NCBI GenBank assembly: GCA_964590955.1
Contig: CAZPYT010000033.1
Span: forward strand, 1-9,411
Reading direction: 5' to 3'
Source: CAZPYT01 sp964590955
GTDB lineage: Bacteria > Patescibacteriota > WWE3 > UBA101185 > UBA10185
Length of the DNA: 9,411 nt
Shown: in pieces, positions 1-6,406 of the stretch
Position numbering within the stretch: position 1 is the first letter of the stretch
How the letters are laid out: each line of letters opens with the position of its first letter
Program-made: the position numbers and the translations under genes
Notes under the pieces: model-generated
Database searches by the model: none
What the model saw: the letters and a program-made list of their open reading frames with translations, nothing else
What the model was told of the DNA's origin: nothing

Positions 1-1611
1 TTGAAACCGGAAATGCTGAAGAATAACGAATATATAAACTGGGTTCCTGAACATTTGAAGGATGGTAGGTTTAAGCATGTTATTGAGACGTCTCCTGATT
101 GGTGTATATCACGAGCTCGCTTTTGGGCGACACCAATGCCTGTTTGGAGAGCCGATGATGGAGATACCATTGTTGTGGGTTCCATTGGGGAATTAGAGAA
201 ATTATCAGGTCAAAAAGTTAAAGATTTACACAGGCCTTATATTGACGATATCGTAATTAAAAAAGGCAAAAAGGTTTATAAACGGATTCCAGAAGTATTG
301 GATTCGTGGTTTGAAGCTGGGTCAATGCCCTATGGTCAAATACATTATCCCTTTGAAAATAAAGAAAAATTTGAAAGCAGTTTCCCCGGTGACTACATTG
401 TTGAATATATTGCTCAGGTAAGAGCCTGGTTTAATGTGATGCACAGACTGTCAGTGGCGCTATTCGGTAAAAATTCCTTCAAGAACGTAATAACTACGGG
501 AGTAATGGCAGGCAATGACGGCAGGAAAATGAGTAAAACCTATGGAAATTATACTGACCCCAAAGAGGTTCTTGAGAAAATAGGTGGTGATTCACTACGC
601 TTATATTTAATGAACTCTCCTCTTATGTTGGGGGAAGGTGCAAATTTTGATGAAGTAGAACTGAAAAATAAATCCCGTAATGTACTAAACCCGCTATGGA
701 ATTCATTGAAATATTTCTTAATTTATGCGGAAAAGCACAATTTTTCACCTGATTTTGAAGGGGTACCTGAAGCTATACATCCCTTAAATAAATGGATTTT
801 AATCAGATTGCATCAGACTATTAAAGAATTTACCGAAAATATTGAGCAATACCATGTACCACAAGCAGTTTCTCCAATTGAAATATTTATCGATGACCTT
901 TCTCGCTGGTATGTACGAAGATCTAGAGATCCTATCGCTGATGGAAATAATGAATTTTTAAATATATTTTATTATGTTTTATCCGAATTTTCTAAAGCGT
1001 GTGCCCCTGTTATACCCTTTATGGCTGAAGTATTACATTTACACTTGGACAAAGACAAATCAGAATCGGTGCATTTGCTAAATTATCCTGAATATTCAAT
1101 GCAAATTCTTGCTGATGAAGACGATATAGTAGGAAAAATGCAAAAAACCAGAGAAATTGTAAGTTATGCTTTGTCTGTGCGCGTAGGCGAAAAAATAGCA
1201 GTAAGACAACCACTAGCTAAGCTTTTTATTGTAGGAGACGATAAACTAGATGCAACATACGAAGAAGTAATCAAAGAAGAAATTAATATAAAAGAGCTGG
1301 AATTTACTAAAATTCCGCCGACTCACAACAACTTAAAATCTGATCCTGAAGGCAAAATATTTTTAGACACTAACCTAACGGATGAACTTATTCTTGAAGG
1401 AAAAGCAAGAGATTTTATTCGTAAAATTCAGGATTTAAGAAAACAGCAGAACTTAAATGTTAACGAGTTTGTTATAGTTACGTATGATATTAAGTCCGTA
1501 GATAGAAGAATGATTAAAGATTATGGTGATTATATACAAGCAAAAGTAATCGCTAAAAAACTTGTCGAAGGTGATGCCCTGAGGGTTGACCCTGCTTCCA
1601 TAAATGCTTAA
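1..1611 (+). CDS. ileS: Isoleucyl-tRNA synthetase, type 2, C-terminal part (5' end outside window)
   Basis: Cytoplasmic class I aminoacyl-tRNA synthetase that charges tRNA-Ile with isoleucine. Only the last 536 codons are present; the HIGH motif and most of the editing domain lie upstream of base 1, so the TTG at base 1 is not a start. Counting from base 1, visible blocks are SPDWCISRARFW (31-42), HRPYIDDI (77-84), DSWFEAGSMPYGQ (101-113) and the second catalytic signature GRKMSKTYGN (174-183), a KMSKT variant of KMSKS. A helical anticodon-binding domain follows (about 260-400, with DDLSRWYVRRSRDP). The C-terminal domain (about 415-536, with ELILEGKARDFIRKIQDLRK) resembles the tail of eukaryote-like type-2 IleRS, and no zinc-finger tail is seen. 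The stop codon overlaps the rodA start by 8 bp, implying co-transcription. Identity is very secure; the type-2 assignment is from motif memory. Confidence 0.97.
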   Translation: MKPEMLKNNEYINWVPEHLKDGRFKHVIETSPDWCISRARFWATPMPVWRADDGDTIVVGSIGELEKLSGQKVKDLHRPYIDDIVIKKGKKVYKRIPEVLDSWFEAGSMPYGQIHYPFENKEKFESSFPGDYIVEYIAQVRAWFNVMHRLSVALFGKNSFKNVITTGVMAGNDGRKMSKTYGNYTDPKEVLEKIGGDSLRLYLMNSPLMLGEGANFDEVELKNKSRNVLNPLWNSLKYFLIYAEKHNFSPDFEGVPEAIHPLNKWILIRLHQTIKEFTENIEQYHVPQAVSPIEIFIDDLSRWYVRRSRDPIADGNNEFLNIFYYVLSEFSKACAPVIPFMAEVLHLHLDKDKSESVHLLNYPEYSMQILADEDDIVGKMQKTREIVSYALSVRVGEKIAVRQPLAKLFIVGDDKLDATYEEVIKEEINIKELEFTKIPPTHNNLKSDPEGKIFLDTNLTDELILEGKARDFIRKIQDLRKQQNLNVNEFVIVTYDIKSVDRRMIKDYGDYIQAKVIAKKLVEGDALRVDPASINA

Positions 1612-2665
1612 AAATGTGAGCGCTTCATTGATAATTTGTCCAATATTAATTTTCTCATTCGGGTTGTTGACGCTTATGTCTTCGTCCCCGGATTTGGTAC
1701 GCAGCCATATAGTATATTTTCTTTTGGGTATTATTGCTTATTACATATTTTCTCAACTTGACTATTCGCTATTTAGCCACATACACAGATATATTTTTGG
1801 TATAGGGGTGTTCTTACTTGCATTAACCTATTTATTTGCAGAAACAAGGTTTGGTTCTGCCAGATGGTTGCATCTTGGGCCATTTAATTTTCAACCGTCT
1901 GAGTTTGTAAAATTTTCATTAATATTAACTTTTTCCGCTATTATCCAAAAAAATCAAAGCGCTATTAACAACCCAAAATCTTTAGGTGAAATATTAATTT
2001 ACGCAATTATTCCGATTGCATTGATAATACTGCAGCCTGATTTAGGTACTGCTATAGTAATATTGGCATTATTTTTTGGTCTCTTGTACTTTGGTGGTAT
2101 TAGCACTTGGTATATTGTAACTACTTTTCTTTTGTTTGGAATTTTATCAACTCCTGTTTGGCATTTACTACACGATTACCAAAAGCAAAGAATTCTTGTT
2201 TTTGTTAACCCACAGTCTGATGTATTAGGTTCCGGATATAACGTAATCCAATCGATGATTGCCGTAGGTTCCGGAGGTATCTTTGGTAAAGGATTCGGTA
2301 GGGGAACTCAATCAAACCTCCAATTTCTACCTGCATATTGGACAGATTTTATATTTGCTTCTTTTGCTGAAGAATGGGGGTTTATCGGCGTGTTTTTGCT
2401 GATAAGTATTTATGTGATAATGCTGCTAGTTATTTTGAATATTGCCATTAAAACGAAAGATTATTTTGGAAAATTACTTGTATTGGGAGTATTTTTAATT
2501 TTTATTGTCCAGTTTACTGTTAATATCGGCATGAATCTTGGCATTATGCCCGTCACAGGCGTTACTCTGCCTCTTGTCTCATATGGAGGAAGTTCAATTT
2601 TACTAAGTATGGTATTACTTGGTGTTGTGCAGAGTGTGTATTCTTCTACTCTTGATAGAAGATGA
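1604..2665 (+). CDS. rodA: RodA/FtsW/SpoVE-family peptidoglycan glycosyltransferase
   Basis: Polytopic inner-membrane SEDS protein that polymerises lipid II into glycan strands, working with a class B penicillin-binding protein. The 353-aa length fits the family (about 350-400). Diagnostic blocks are SARWLHLGPFNFQPSEFVK (85-103), QPDLGTA (144-150), GTQSNLQFLPAYWTDFIFA (234-252, with the conserved Asp 248) and the C-terminal MPVTGVTLPLVSYGGSS (315-331). About ten hydrophobic segments surround them. GTQS before the FLP/TDF loop resembles RodA more than FtsW, so the elongation enzyme is preferred, but the two are hard to separate by eye. The ATG lies inside the end of ileS (8-bp overlap) and has no Shine-Dalgarno sequence, so translational coupling is likely. 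No convincing terminator follows: only a weak hairpin before the T run at 2692-2697, and a new promoter overlaps the 3' end. Confidence 0.92.
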   Translation: MLKNVSASLIICPILIFSFGLLTLMSSSPDLVRSHIVYFLLGIIAYYIFSQLDYSLFSHIHRYIFGIGVFLLALTYLFAETRFGSARWLHLGPFNFQPSEFVKFSLILTFSAIIQKNQSAINNPKSLGEILIYAIIPIALIILQPDLGTAIVILALFFGLLYFGGISTWYIVTTFLLFGILSTPVWHLLHDYQKQRILVFVNPQSDVLGSGYNVIQSMIAVGSGGIFGKGFGRGTQSNLQFLPAYWTDFIFASFAEEWGFIGVFLLISIYVIMLLVILNIAIKTKDYFGKLLVLGVFLIFIVQFTVNIGMNLGIMPVTGVTLPLVSYGGSSILLSMVLLGVVQSVYSSTLDRR

Positions 2666-2680
2666 CTTATAGGATAAAAT
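2652..2680 (+). promoter_or_regulatory. Sigma-70-type promoter for the 2910 gene and its leader
   Basis: TTGATA (2652-2657) and TAAAAT (2675-2680) are separated by exactly 17 bp, and each matches the consensus hexamer at five of six positions. The -35 lies inside the last codons of rodA. The predicted transcript would start near 2687 and carry a leader of about 220 nt before the ATG at 2910. Seen in sequence; activity is inferred. Confidence 0.6.
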
Positions 2681-2686
2681 TCGCCT

Positions 2687-2909
2687 TAGCTGTTTTTTAA
2701 ATGATCAGAAATCTAAGTAAGAGCTCTGCGTGATGCACCTAAAGCCAGAAGTTGACTTGATGAAATCATTCATCGCGTGATGAAGTCAAACAAGGTTTTG
2801 GTGGCAGAAATTCTGTAATTACTTAAGGATCATGGAGGTGTTGATTTTAATTAGCTTATGCTGTTCTCCTTTCTCCTAAAAAATCCAAATTTGTTAAACA
2901 GGAGAAAAA
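2687..2909 (+). promoter_or_regulatory. Structured 5' leader with alternative hairpins and a maskable Shine-Dalgarno
   Basis: This leader holds several nested inverted repeats. TGCACC (2734-2739) can pair with GGTGGCA (2800-2806, one bulged G). Inside it TTGACTT (2752-2758) pairs with AAGTCAA (2783-2789). At the apex GATGAA (2759-2764) pairs with TTCATC (2769-2774) across an ATCA loop. The same TTCATC can instead pair with a second GATGAA (2779-2784) across GCGT, so two exclusive hairpins exist. The octamer GCGTGATG occurs at 2728-2735 and 2775-2782, and CAGAAATTCTG (2805-2815) is a palindrome. Near the gene, TTCTCCT occurs twice in tandem (2864-2877) and is complementary to AGGAGAA (2900-2906), which contains the ribosome site. 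No known riboswitch class was recognised. A regulatory role is inferred. Confidence 0.5.
2900..2909 (+). promoter_or_regulatory. Strong Shine-Dalgarno site of the 2910 gene
   Basis: AGGAG at 2900-2904 ends five bases before the ATG, an ideal ribosome binding site. It is the only clear one in the window and fixes the start at 2910. TTTCTCCT at 2870-2877 can form an 8-bp helix with AGGAGAAA (2900-2907) and would mask it. Confidence 0.75.
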
Positions 2910-3302
2910 ATGGAACACAAAGTGAAAGTTGAAAGGTATTTTAAGTACGAATTTTGCGTAAAAGTGGAGTACGTACAGATCAATGTCTACCGAGGACAGA
3001 AGAATTTTCTGAATAGCAAAGCAGTTCAACGCTTTAAAGCGCACACTTGTGAAGAACTGGACTCTTGGCTCGCTCAAATAGATTCTCCTTTTACTTATGA
3101 ACTTCTGTTAGGTGCTTATGTTCTTGAAACTAACAAAGTAGCTGATGAAGTTCGGGGTTATCTCGGTTCTGTAGAAAGTACTACGATAACCATTGATCAG
3201 GCTCTGAATACCTTAAAACGTCGGAAAGTTGTTCGAGATTGGTTCTTAAAGGTGTCAGTACCAAGACATTTAAAGTACCTGTCTAGCTTCTTCCCCGAAT
3301 GA
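2910..3302 (+). CDS. Orphan hypothetical protein, 130 aa
   Basis: Family not recognised. The product is a soluble, charged 130-aa protein with no signal peptide or membrane segment. The N-terminal half (1-45) alternates charged and aromatic or hydrophobic residues as beta strands do (VKVERYFKYEFCVKVEYVQINVY). The middle reads as helices (EELDSWLAQI, YELLLGAYVLE). The C-terminal third is basic (LNTLKRRKVVRDWFLK, then PRHLKYLSS), so nucleic-acid contact is possible but unproven. Coding is supported by the strong Shine-Dalgarno, by a dedicated promoter and long leader upstream, and by an intrinsic terminator 6 bp after the stop. By eye its base composition is a little richer in G+C than its neighbours. 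Together with the SD, this makes it an outlier that may have been acquired by transfer. Confidence 0.8.
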   Translation: MEHKVKVERYFKYEFCVKVEYVQINVYRGQKNFLNSKAVQRFKAHTCEELDSWLAQIDSPFTYELLLGAYVLETNKVADEVRGYLGSVESTTITIDQALNTLKRRKVVRDWFLKVSVPRHLKYLSSFFPE

Positions 3303-3308
3303 CTAGTT

Positions 3309-3354
3309 GGACCGGACGAAATTCAATTTATTCGCCTGGTCCTTTCGTTTTCTT
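3309..3354 (+). terminator. Intrinsic terminator after the 2910 gene
   Basis: GGACCGGACGAA (3309-3320) pairs with TTCGCCTGGTCC (3331-3342) across a 10-nt loop. The stem has 12 positions with one G-U pair and one A-C mismatch. The tail TTTCGTTTTCTT follows at once. It closes the single-gene unit and separates it from the next promoter. Confidence 0.85.
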
Positions 3355-3378
3355 AACTATCCACCTAAGCCTCAACTA

Positions 3379-3387
3379 TGCTATATT
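3379..3387 (+). promoter_or_regulatory. Extended -10 promoter directly before the PilM-like gene
   Basis: TGCTATATT is an extended -10 element (TGn plus TATATT at 3382-3387). Six bases separate it from the ATG at 3394, so transcription would begin at or next to the start codon and give a leaderless mRNA. No good -35 is seen, as is common with extended -10 promoters. Confidence 0.55.
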
Positions 3388-3393
3388 AAAAAT

Positions 3394-4755
3394 ATGCAGG
3401 ATATCGTGGTTACCACTAACGAAAATACCATTAAGATAAGCACAATTGAAAAGGGAGAATTTAGCGGAATATCAGCTCAATTAACACAGGATGTTGTAAA
3501 AGATTATCAAATTAATAATGTCGAAGAATATGCATCTGTTCTGAGAGAACTTATTTCTCAGATTACAAAAAAAGGTCATGGATCGTTGGCATTGACTTTT
3601 CTAATGGAGCCGCAAGATGTGGTTTTGAAATTTATTTCAGTTTCAAAGAGCAACGATTCTCTTGAAGATCAACTCATTAATGAGGCAAGAGCAAAAGTAC
3701 CTGAAATTTCTTTAGACGAATCTTATTTTGCATTTATGAAGGTTGCGCCGTTTGTTTATCAGTTCGTTGGAATTAAAAAAGAAACACTTGATAAATATGT
3801 TGAGATCTCAAACAAATTGGGGATTGGTCTACGTTCAATATTCCCTTGGGTATCGTTCTTACCAAAGATAGTAGAAACTAACCAGTCGGCAATATTTATT
3901 TCGAAAATGTCTGATGAACAAGTTGTTGCATTGTCAGAATTTGGCGGAATTTTCTTTTCAGGAGTGTATGAAAAAGACAAAAATACAAAAGACCTTCAAA
4001 AATTAGTGACAGATTTGTCCGTCTATAAAAGGAAAAATCCTATAAGCAAGATTTATGTATATAAATATGAAGGCTTTTCTTTAAATCCTGAGTATGAAAT
4101 TATCGATGTAGCTATTCCGAATAATGACAATGAGGCATCCAAAGGATTTGAGCTGCATTTAATCGCAAATCAATTATTAGCGAAAGATCCGACTTTATAT
4201 ACATCCAAGCTGAATTTATTATCAAATCTGCCATTTGATGTCGTAAAAAACAAATCAAGTATGATGCCTTTTGTCTTGGGAGGATTTGCAGCCCTGTTGG
4301 TTTTAGGCGGTTTGGTATATTTTGGGAGCCGTGCAAAAGATACAGATTCTCAAAAGCAACCTCAGCAAGAGGTAATTGAAAATGTACCGATAGTGGAACA
4401 ACCCGCCGAACAACCTTCAGAACCAAAAGAGAGCGCCCCAGAAGCAACTGTAGAGTCTGAACTAAGCAAGGGTGATCTCAAAGTATTTATACAGAATGGT
4501 GCAGGAGTTGCAGGTGTTGCCGGCAGAACACAAAGCTTCATGGAAACTGCGGGTTATACGGTAGTTGATATTGGTAATGCCAACGAAACCGGAAGGACTA
4601 ATACACTTGTGAAGATTAAGGCTACTAAAAACGCATACCTACCCTTAATAAAAGAAGATATGGCAGATAAATTTACTATCATATCAGAAGAAGATTTACC
4701 TGAAGATACGGCGTATGACGCTTTAGTTATTGTTGGTACCGATGCCCAAATCTGA
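3394..4755 (+). CDS. PilM-like ASKHA-fold protein with TM segment and C-terminal LytR_C domain
   Basis: Predicted membrane-anchored envelope protein of 453 aa. Residues 1-280 resemble the actin-like fold of type IV pilus protein PilM, with a block LINEARAKVPEISLDESYFA (94-113), then YQFVGIKKETLDKYVEISNK (122-141) and SAIFISKMSDEQVVALSEFG (165-184). A hydrophobic segment at 291-310 is followed by a Pro/Glu/Gln-rich linker (315-355). Residues 361-449 match the LytR_C domain (VFIQNGAGVAGVAGRTQSF, then GYTVVDIGNANETG), which is found on cell-wall-associated proteins. A cytoplasmic N-terminus and exported C-terminus are inferred. The frame is open from a TTG at 3307, but that lies in the upstream terminator; ATG 3394 after the extended -10 is preferred. 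The end overlaps the RNHCP gene by 14 bp. No pilN or pilO follows, so a pilus role is unproven. Confidence 0.82.
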   Translation: MQDIVVTTNENTIKISTIEKGEFSGISAQLTQDVVKDYQINNVEEYASVLRELISQITKKGHGSLALTFLMEPQDVVLKFISVSKSNDSLEDQLINEARAKVPEISLDESYFAFMKVAPFVYQFVGIKKETLDKYVEISNKLGIGLRSIFPWVSFLPKIVETNQSAIFISKMSDEQVVALSEFGGIFFSGVYEKDKNTKDLQKLVTDLSVYKRKNPISKIYVYKYEGFSLNPEYEIIDVAIPNNDNEASKGFELHLIANQLLAKDPTLYTSKLNLLSNLPFDVVKNKSSMMPFVLGGFAALLVLGGLVYFGSRAKDTDSQKQPQQEVIENVPIVEQPAEQPSEPKESAPEATVESELSKGDLKVFIQNGAGVAGVAGRTQSFMETAGYTVVDIGNANETGRTNTLVKIKATKNAYLPLIKEDMADKFTIISEEDLPEDTAYDALVIVGTDAQI

Positions 4756-5050
4756 TAACTATTTTATTTGTATTAATTGCGGAAAGTATGTATTACTGCA
4801 AGCACCCGGTACAAAAAACCGCAACCATTGTCCTTTCTGTTTATTTTCTCAGCATGTAGACTTATTGCCAGGTGATCGAGCTGCAAATTGCGGAGGAAAG
4901 ATGAAACCGATAGGAAAGGTGATAAAAAACGACGGAGAAGAAGTTTTGGTACATGAATGTGAAAACTGCGGTATGATAAGAAAAAATCGCATTGCAGGTG
5001 ATGATAGTATCAAGTTAGTTGATAAATTAAGCGTTTTCGAGTATTTTTAA
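4742..5050 (+). CDS. RNHCP domain protein (small zinc-ribbon-like protein)
   Basis: A 102-aa cytoplasmic protein of the RNHCP family, named for its core motif. The sequence shows C10-x2-C13, then RNHCPFC (27-33), HVDLLPGDRAANC (38-50), VHECENCG (69-76) and RIAGDD (82-87). Three CxxC-type pairs plus His suggest bound zinc. The molecular role of this family is unknown to me; RNA or ribosome association is sometimes guessed, but nothing here proves it. The ATG at 4742 is chosen because the conserved domain begins directly after it; a TTG four codons upstream is possible. It overlaps the end of the PilM-like/LytR_C gene by 14 bp in another frame and has no Shine-Dalgarno, so it is probably translated by coupling. 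The rplU promoter begins 3 bp after its stop. Confidence 0.92.
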   Translation: MPKSDNYFICINCGKYVLLQAPGTKNRNHCPFCLFSQHVDLLPGDRAANCGGKMKPIGKVIKNDGEEVLVHECENCGMIRKNRIAGDDSIKLVDKLSVFEYF

Positions 5051-5052
5051 CC

Positions 5053-5081
5053 TTGAAAGAGTAGTTTGTTTATAGTACTAT
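5053..5081 (+). promoter_or_regulatory. Promoter of the rplU-rpmA operon
   Basis: TTGAAA (5053-5058) and TACTAT (5076-5081) are 17 bp apart; TATAGT (5071-5076) is an alternative -10 with poorer spacing. Transcription would start near 5088, leaving a leader of under 10 nt before the rplU ATG. That leaves no room for a Shine-Dalgarno or a regulatory leader. Confidence 0.5.
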
Positions 5082-5095
5082 TCATTCTGTTTCTT

Positions 5096-5560
5096 ATGGA
5101 ATATGCAATTATCCGCTTAGGTGGAAGACAATATACAATAGAAAAAGGCACTAAAATTACTTTGGAACGACTAGGCACGTCTGTTCCTGAGGTATTGATG
5201 TATTCATCTTCAAATGGTGTATTAATTGGTAATCCCGTGTTATCTGATTATTCCGTTGATTTTGAGATTTTAGATGAAAAAAAAGCAAGAAAAGTAAGAG
5301 TTGCCAGATTTAAAGCAAAGTCCAGATATAGAAAAGCTAATGGCCACAGACAGCCAATTAGTATAATTGAGATAAAAGACATTATAAAAGGTAAGGTAAA
5401 ATCCACTAAAAAAGAAGTTAAAGAAGAAAAACCTGTTGAAATTAAGAAAGAAGAAAAACAAATAGAATCAGAAGCTCCTAAAAAAAGAGGTAGACCTGCA
5501 AAGGCAGTAGAACAAGTTGAAGAAGCTCCCAAAAAGAGAGGGAGACCTAAGAAAAGTTAA
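5096..5560 (+). CDS. rplU: Large-subunit ribosomal protein L21 (bL21) with AT-hook-like C-terminal tail
   Basis: Structural protein of the 50S subunit that binds 23S rRNA and neighbours L20. The start is set at ATG 5096 because MEYAIIRLGGRQYTIEKG is the canonical L21 N-terminus; the frame is open from a TTG at 5066, which would add ten hydrophobic residues that do not belong. The L21 barrel covers residues 1-102 and includes the conserved FKAKSRYRKANGHRQP (72-87), normally RKR/GHRQ-like. The family usually ends near 103 aa. Here a lysine/glutamate-rich extension runs to 154. It contains two copies of EAPKKRGRPxK (126-136 and 143-153) with the RGRP core of AT-hooks. There is no Shine-Dalgarno. 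The stop lies 3 bp before rpmA, the usual operon partner. Confidence 0.96.
   Translation: MEYAIIRLGGRQYTIEKGTKITLERLGTSVPEVLMYSSSNGVLIGNPVLSDYSVDFEILDEKKARKVRVARFKAKSRYRKANGHRQPISIIEIKDIIKGKVKSTKKEVKEEKPVEIKKEEKQIESEAPKKRGRPAKAVEQVEEAPKKRGRPKKS
5471..5554 (+). repeat. Two direct repeats encoding AT-hook-like motifs
   Basis: Within the rplU tail, 5471-5503 and 5522-5554 encode the same 11-residue pattern EAPKKRGRPxK. They start 51 bp (17 codons) apart. The DNA copies differ mainly at third codon positions (for example CCT/CCC and GGT/GGG), suggesting an older duplication kept by selection on the protein. Confidence 0.7.
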
Positions 5561-5563
5561 AAT

Positions 5564-5815
5564 ATGGCACATAAAAAGGCCGGTGGCGCATCGGCAGGAC
5601 AAGGCGGCAATGTAGCCGGTAAAAGAAGAGGTATTAAGGTATTTGGAGGTGAGGCTGTAAAACCTGGACAGATAATTGTACGACAGTTAGGAAGAAAATA
5701 TATTCCGGGAGAAAATGTAGGTATGGGCAGAGACTTTACAATATTTTCAAAAATCCAAGGAATCGTTGAATTTATTTTTGTTGAAAAAAACAAGAAAAAG
5801 ATTAATGTTCGATAA
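5564..5815 (+). CDS. rpmA: Large-subunit ribosomal protein L27 (bL27)
   Basis: Structural 50S protein whose flexible N-terminus reaches the peptidyl transferase centre. The 83-aa product begins MAHKKAGGASAGQGG, directly with the mature-type N-terminus and without the cleavable extension known from Firmicutes. The core shows KRRGIKVFGGEAVKPGQIIV (20-39), then RQLGRK and ENVGMGRDFTIF (50-61), all L27 hallmarks. The usual NGRDS-type stretch after KKAGG is replaced by a Gly/Ala-rich AGQGGN. It follows rplU by 3 bp without a Shine-Dalgarno, so coupled translation is likely. No obg gene follows, unlike the classical order. Its last 14 bp overlap the end of lepB on the other strand, so any terminator must lie within lepB. 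Confidence 0.98.
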   Translation: MAHKKAGGASAGQGGNVAGKRRGIKVFGGEAVKPGQIIVRQLGRKYIPGENVGMGRDFTIFSKIQGIVEFIFVEKNKKKINVR

Positions 5816-6347
5816 TTCTGAAGTTTTTTAACGGGCTATAAACCAGCAATGTGCGTCCGATTATCATATTTTCTTTAACAGCCCCAAATACTCGTGAATC
5901 AGAGCTTTCCAGTCTGTTGTCGCCCATTAATACATATGACATGCCGGGTACTGTATATTCTTTATTCTCTTCTATTGCTTTTCCTCCTTCAGTTTTCATA
6001 TCTTTTTCCAAATAGGGCTCAAATAATACGGTACCATTAAGAACAATTTTACCGTTTTCCAGCATTATCTTATCTCCGGAAAGAGCAATTACGCGCTTAA
6101 TTAGTAATTTCTCAGGAGTTTCAGGATGTTTAAATATCACAATCTCCCCGTGTTTCAGAGGTTTAAAAGACAATGATATTTTTTCTGCGATTATTTGTTC
6201 TTTGTCTTGAAAAGTAGGCGTCATTGATTCGCCCGAGACTTCAAGCAGTTGCCCAACAAAGAGATATACAAGCGTAAATACGGTTATACCAATCAACAGT
6301 ATTTCTAATATGTCCATTAAACTCTCAGCAACTTTACTTTTTGCCAT
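5802..6347 (-). CDS. lepB: Signal peptidase I
   Basis: Membrane serine protease (family S26) that removes signal peptides from exported proteins on the outer face of the membrane. The 181-aa product has one N-terminal transmembrane segment (13-35), then the catalytic serine in SGESMTPTF (Ser 41), the general-base lysine in KRVIALSGD (Lys 84) and the box E signature GDNRLESSDSR (141-151). Length is typical of short bacterial SPase I enzymes. The ATG has no Shine-Dalgarno. It is preceded on the minus strand by CTGTCA, 17 bp, TAAAAT and only 6 bp, indicating a leaderless message. It runs convergently into rpmA, sharing 14 bp at the 3' end. It is probably needed for exported or anchored proteins in general; no dedicated substrate is evident. 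Confidence 0.96.
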   Translation of the reverse strand: MAKSKVAESLMDILEILLIGITVFTLVYLFVGQLLEVSGESMTPTFQDKEQIIAEKISLSFKPLKHGEIVIFKHPETPEKLLIKRVIALSGDKIMLENGKIVLNGTVLFEPYLEKDMKTEGGKAIEENKEYTVPGMSYVLMGDNRLESSDSRVFGAVKENMIIGRTLLVYSPLKNFRIIEH

Positions 6348-6353
6348 GTAATA

Positions 6354-6382
6354 ATTTTAATAGAAATGAGGTAAAATGACAG
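6354..6382 (-). promoter_or_regulatory. lepB promoter (minus strand)
   Basis: Read on the minus strand, CTGTCA (6382-6377) and TAAAAT (6359-6354) are 17 bp apart. The -10 ends 6 nt before the lepB ATG, placing the transcription start at the start codon. It lies between lepB and the divergent tRNA gene. Confidence 0.55.
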
Positions 6383-6406
6383 TACATTTTTTGATGGAAG
6401 TATTTA

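Noticed and set aside
3307..3393. In-frame TTG start adding 29 residues to the PilM-like protein
   Set aside because: It lies inside the intrinsic terminator and upstream of the extended -10; the added residues are not domain-like.
4112..4447. 111-codon open frame on the minus strand inside the PilM-like gene
   Set aside because: It is antisense to a well-supported domain protein and resembles no family.
5066..5095. TTG start adding ten hydrophobic residues to L21
   Set aside because: The canonical L21 N-terminus begins at ATG 5096, and the extra stretch overlaps the promoter.
5248..5532. Minus-strand hydrophobic open frames opposite rplU
   Set aside because: They are mirror images of the Lys/Glu-rich L21 tail; apparent Phe/Leu richness is an artefact of AAA/GAA codons.
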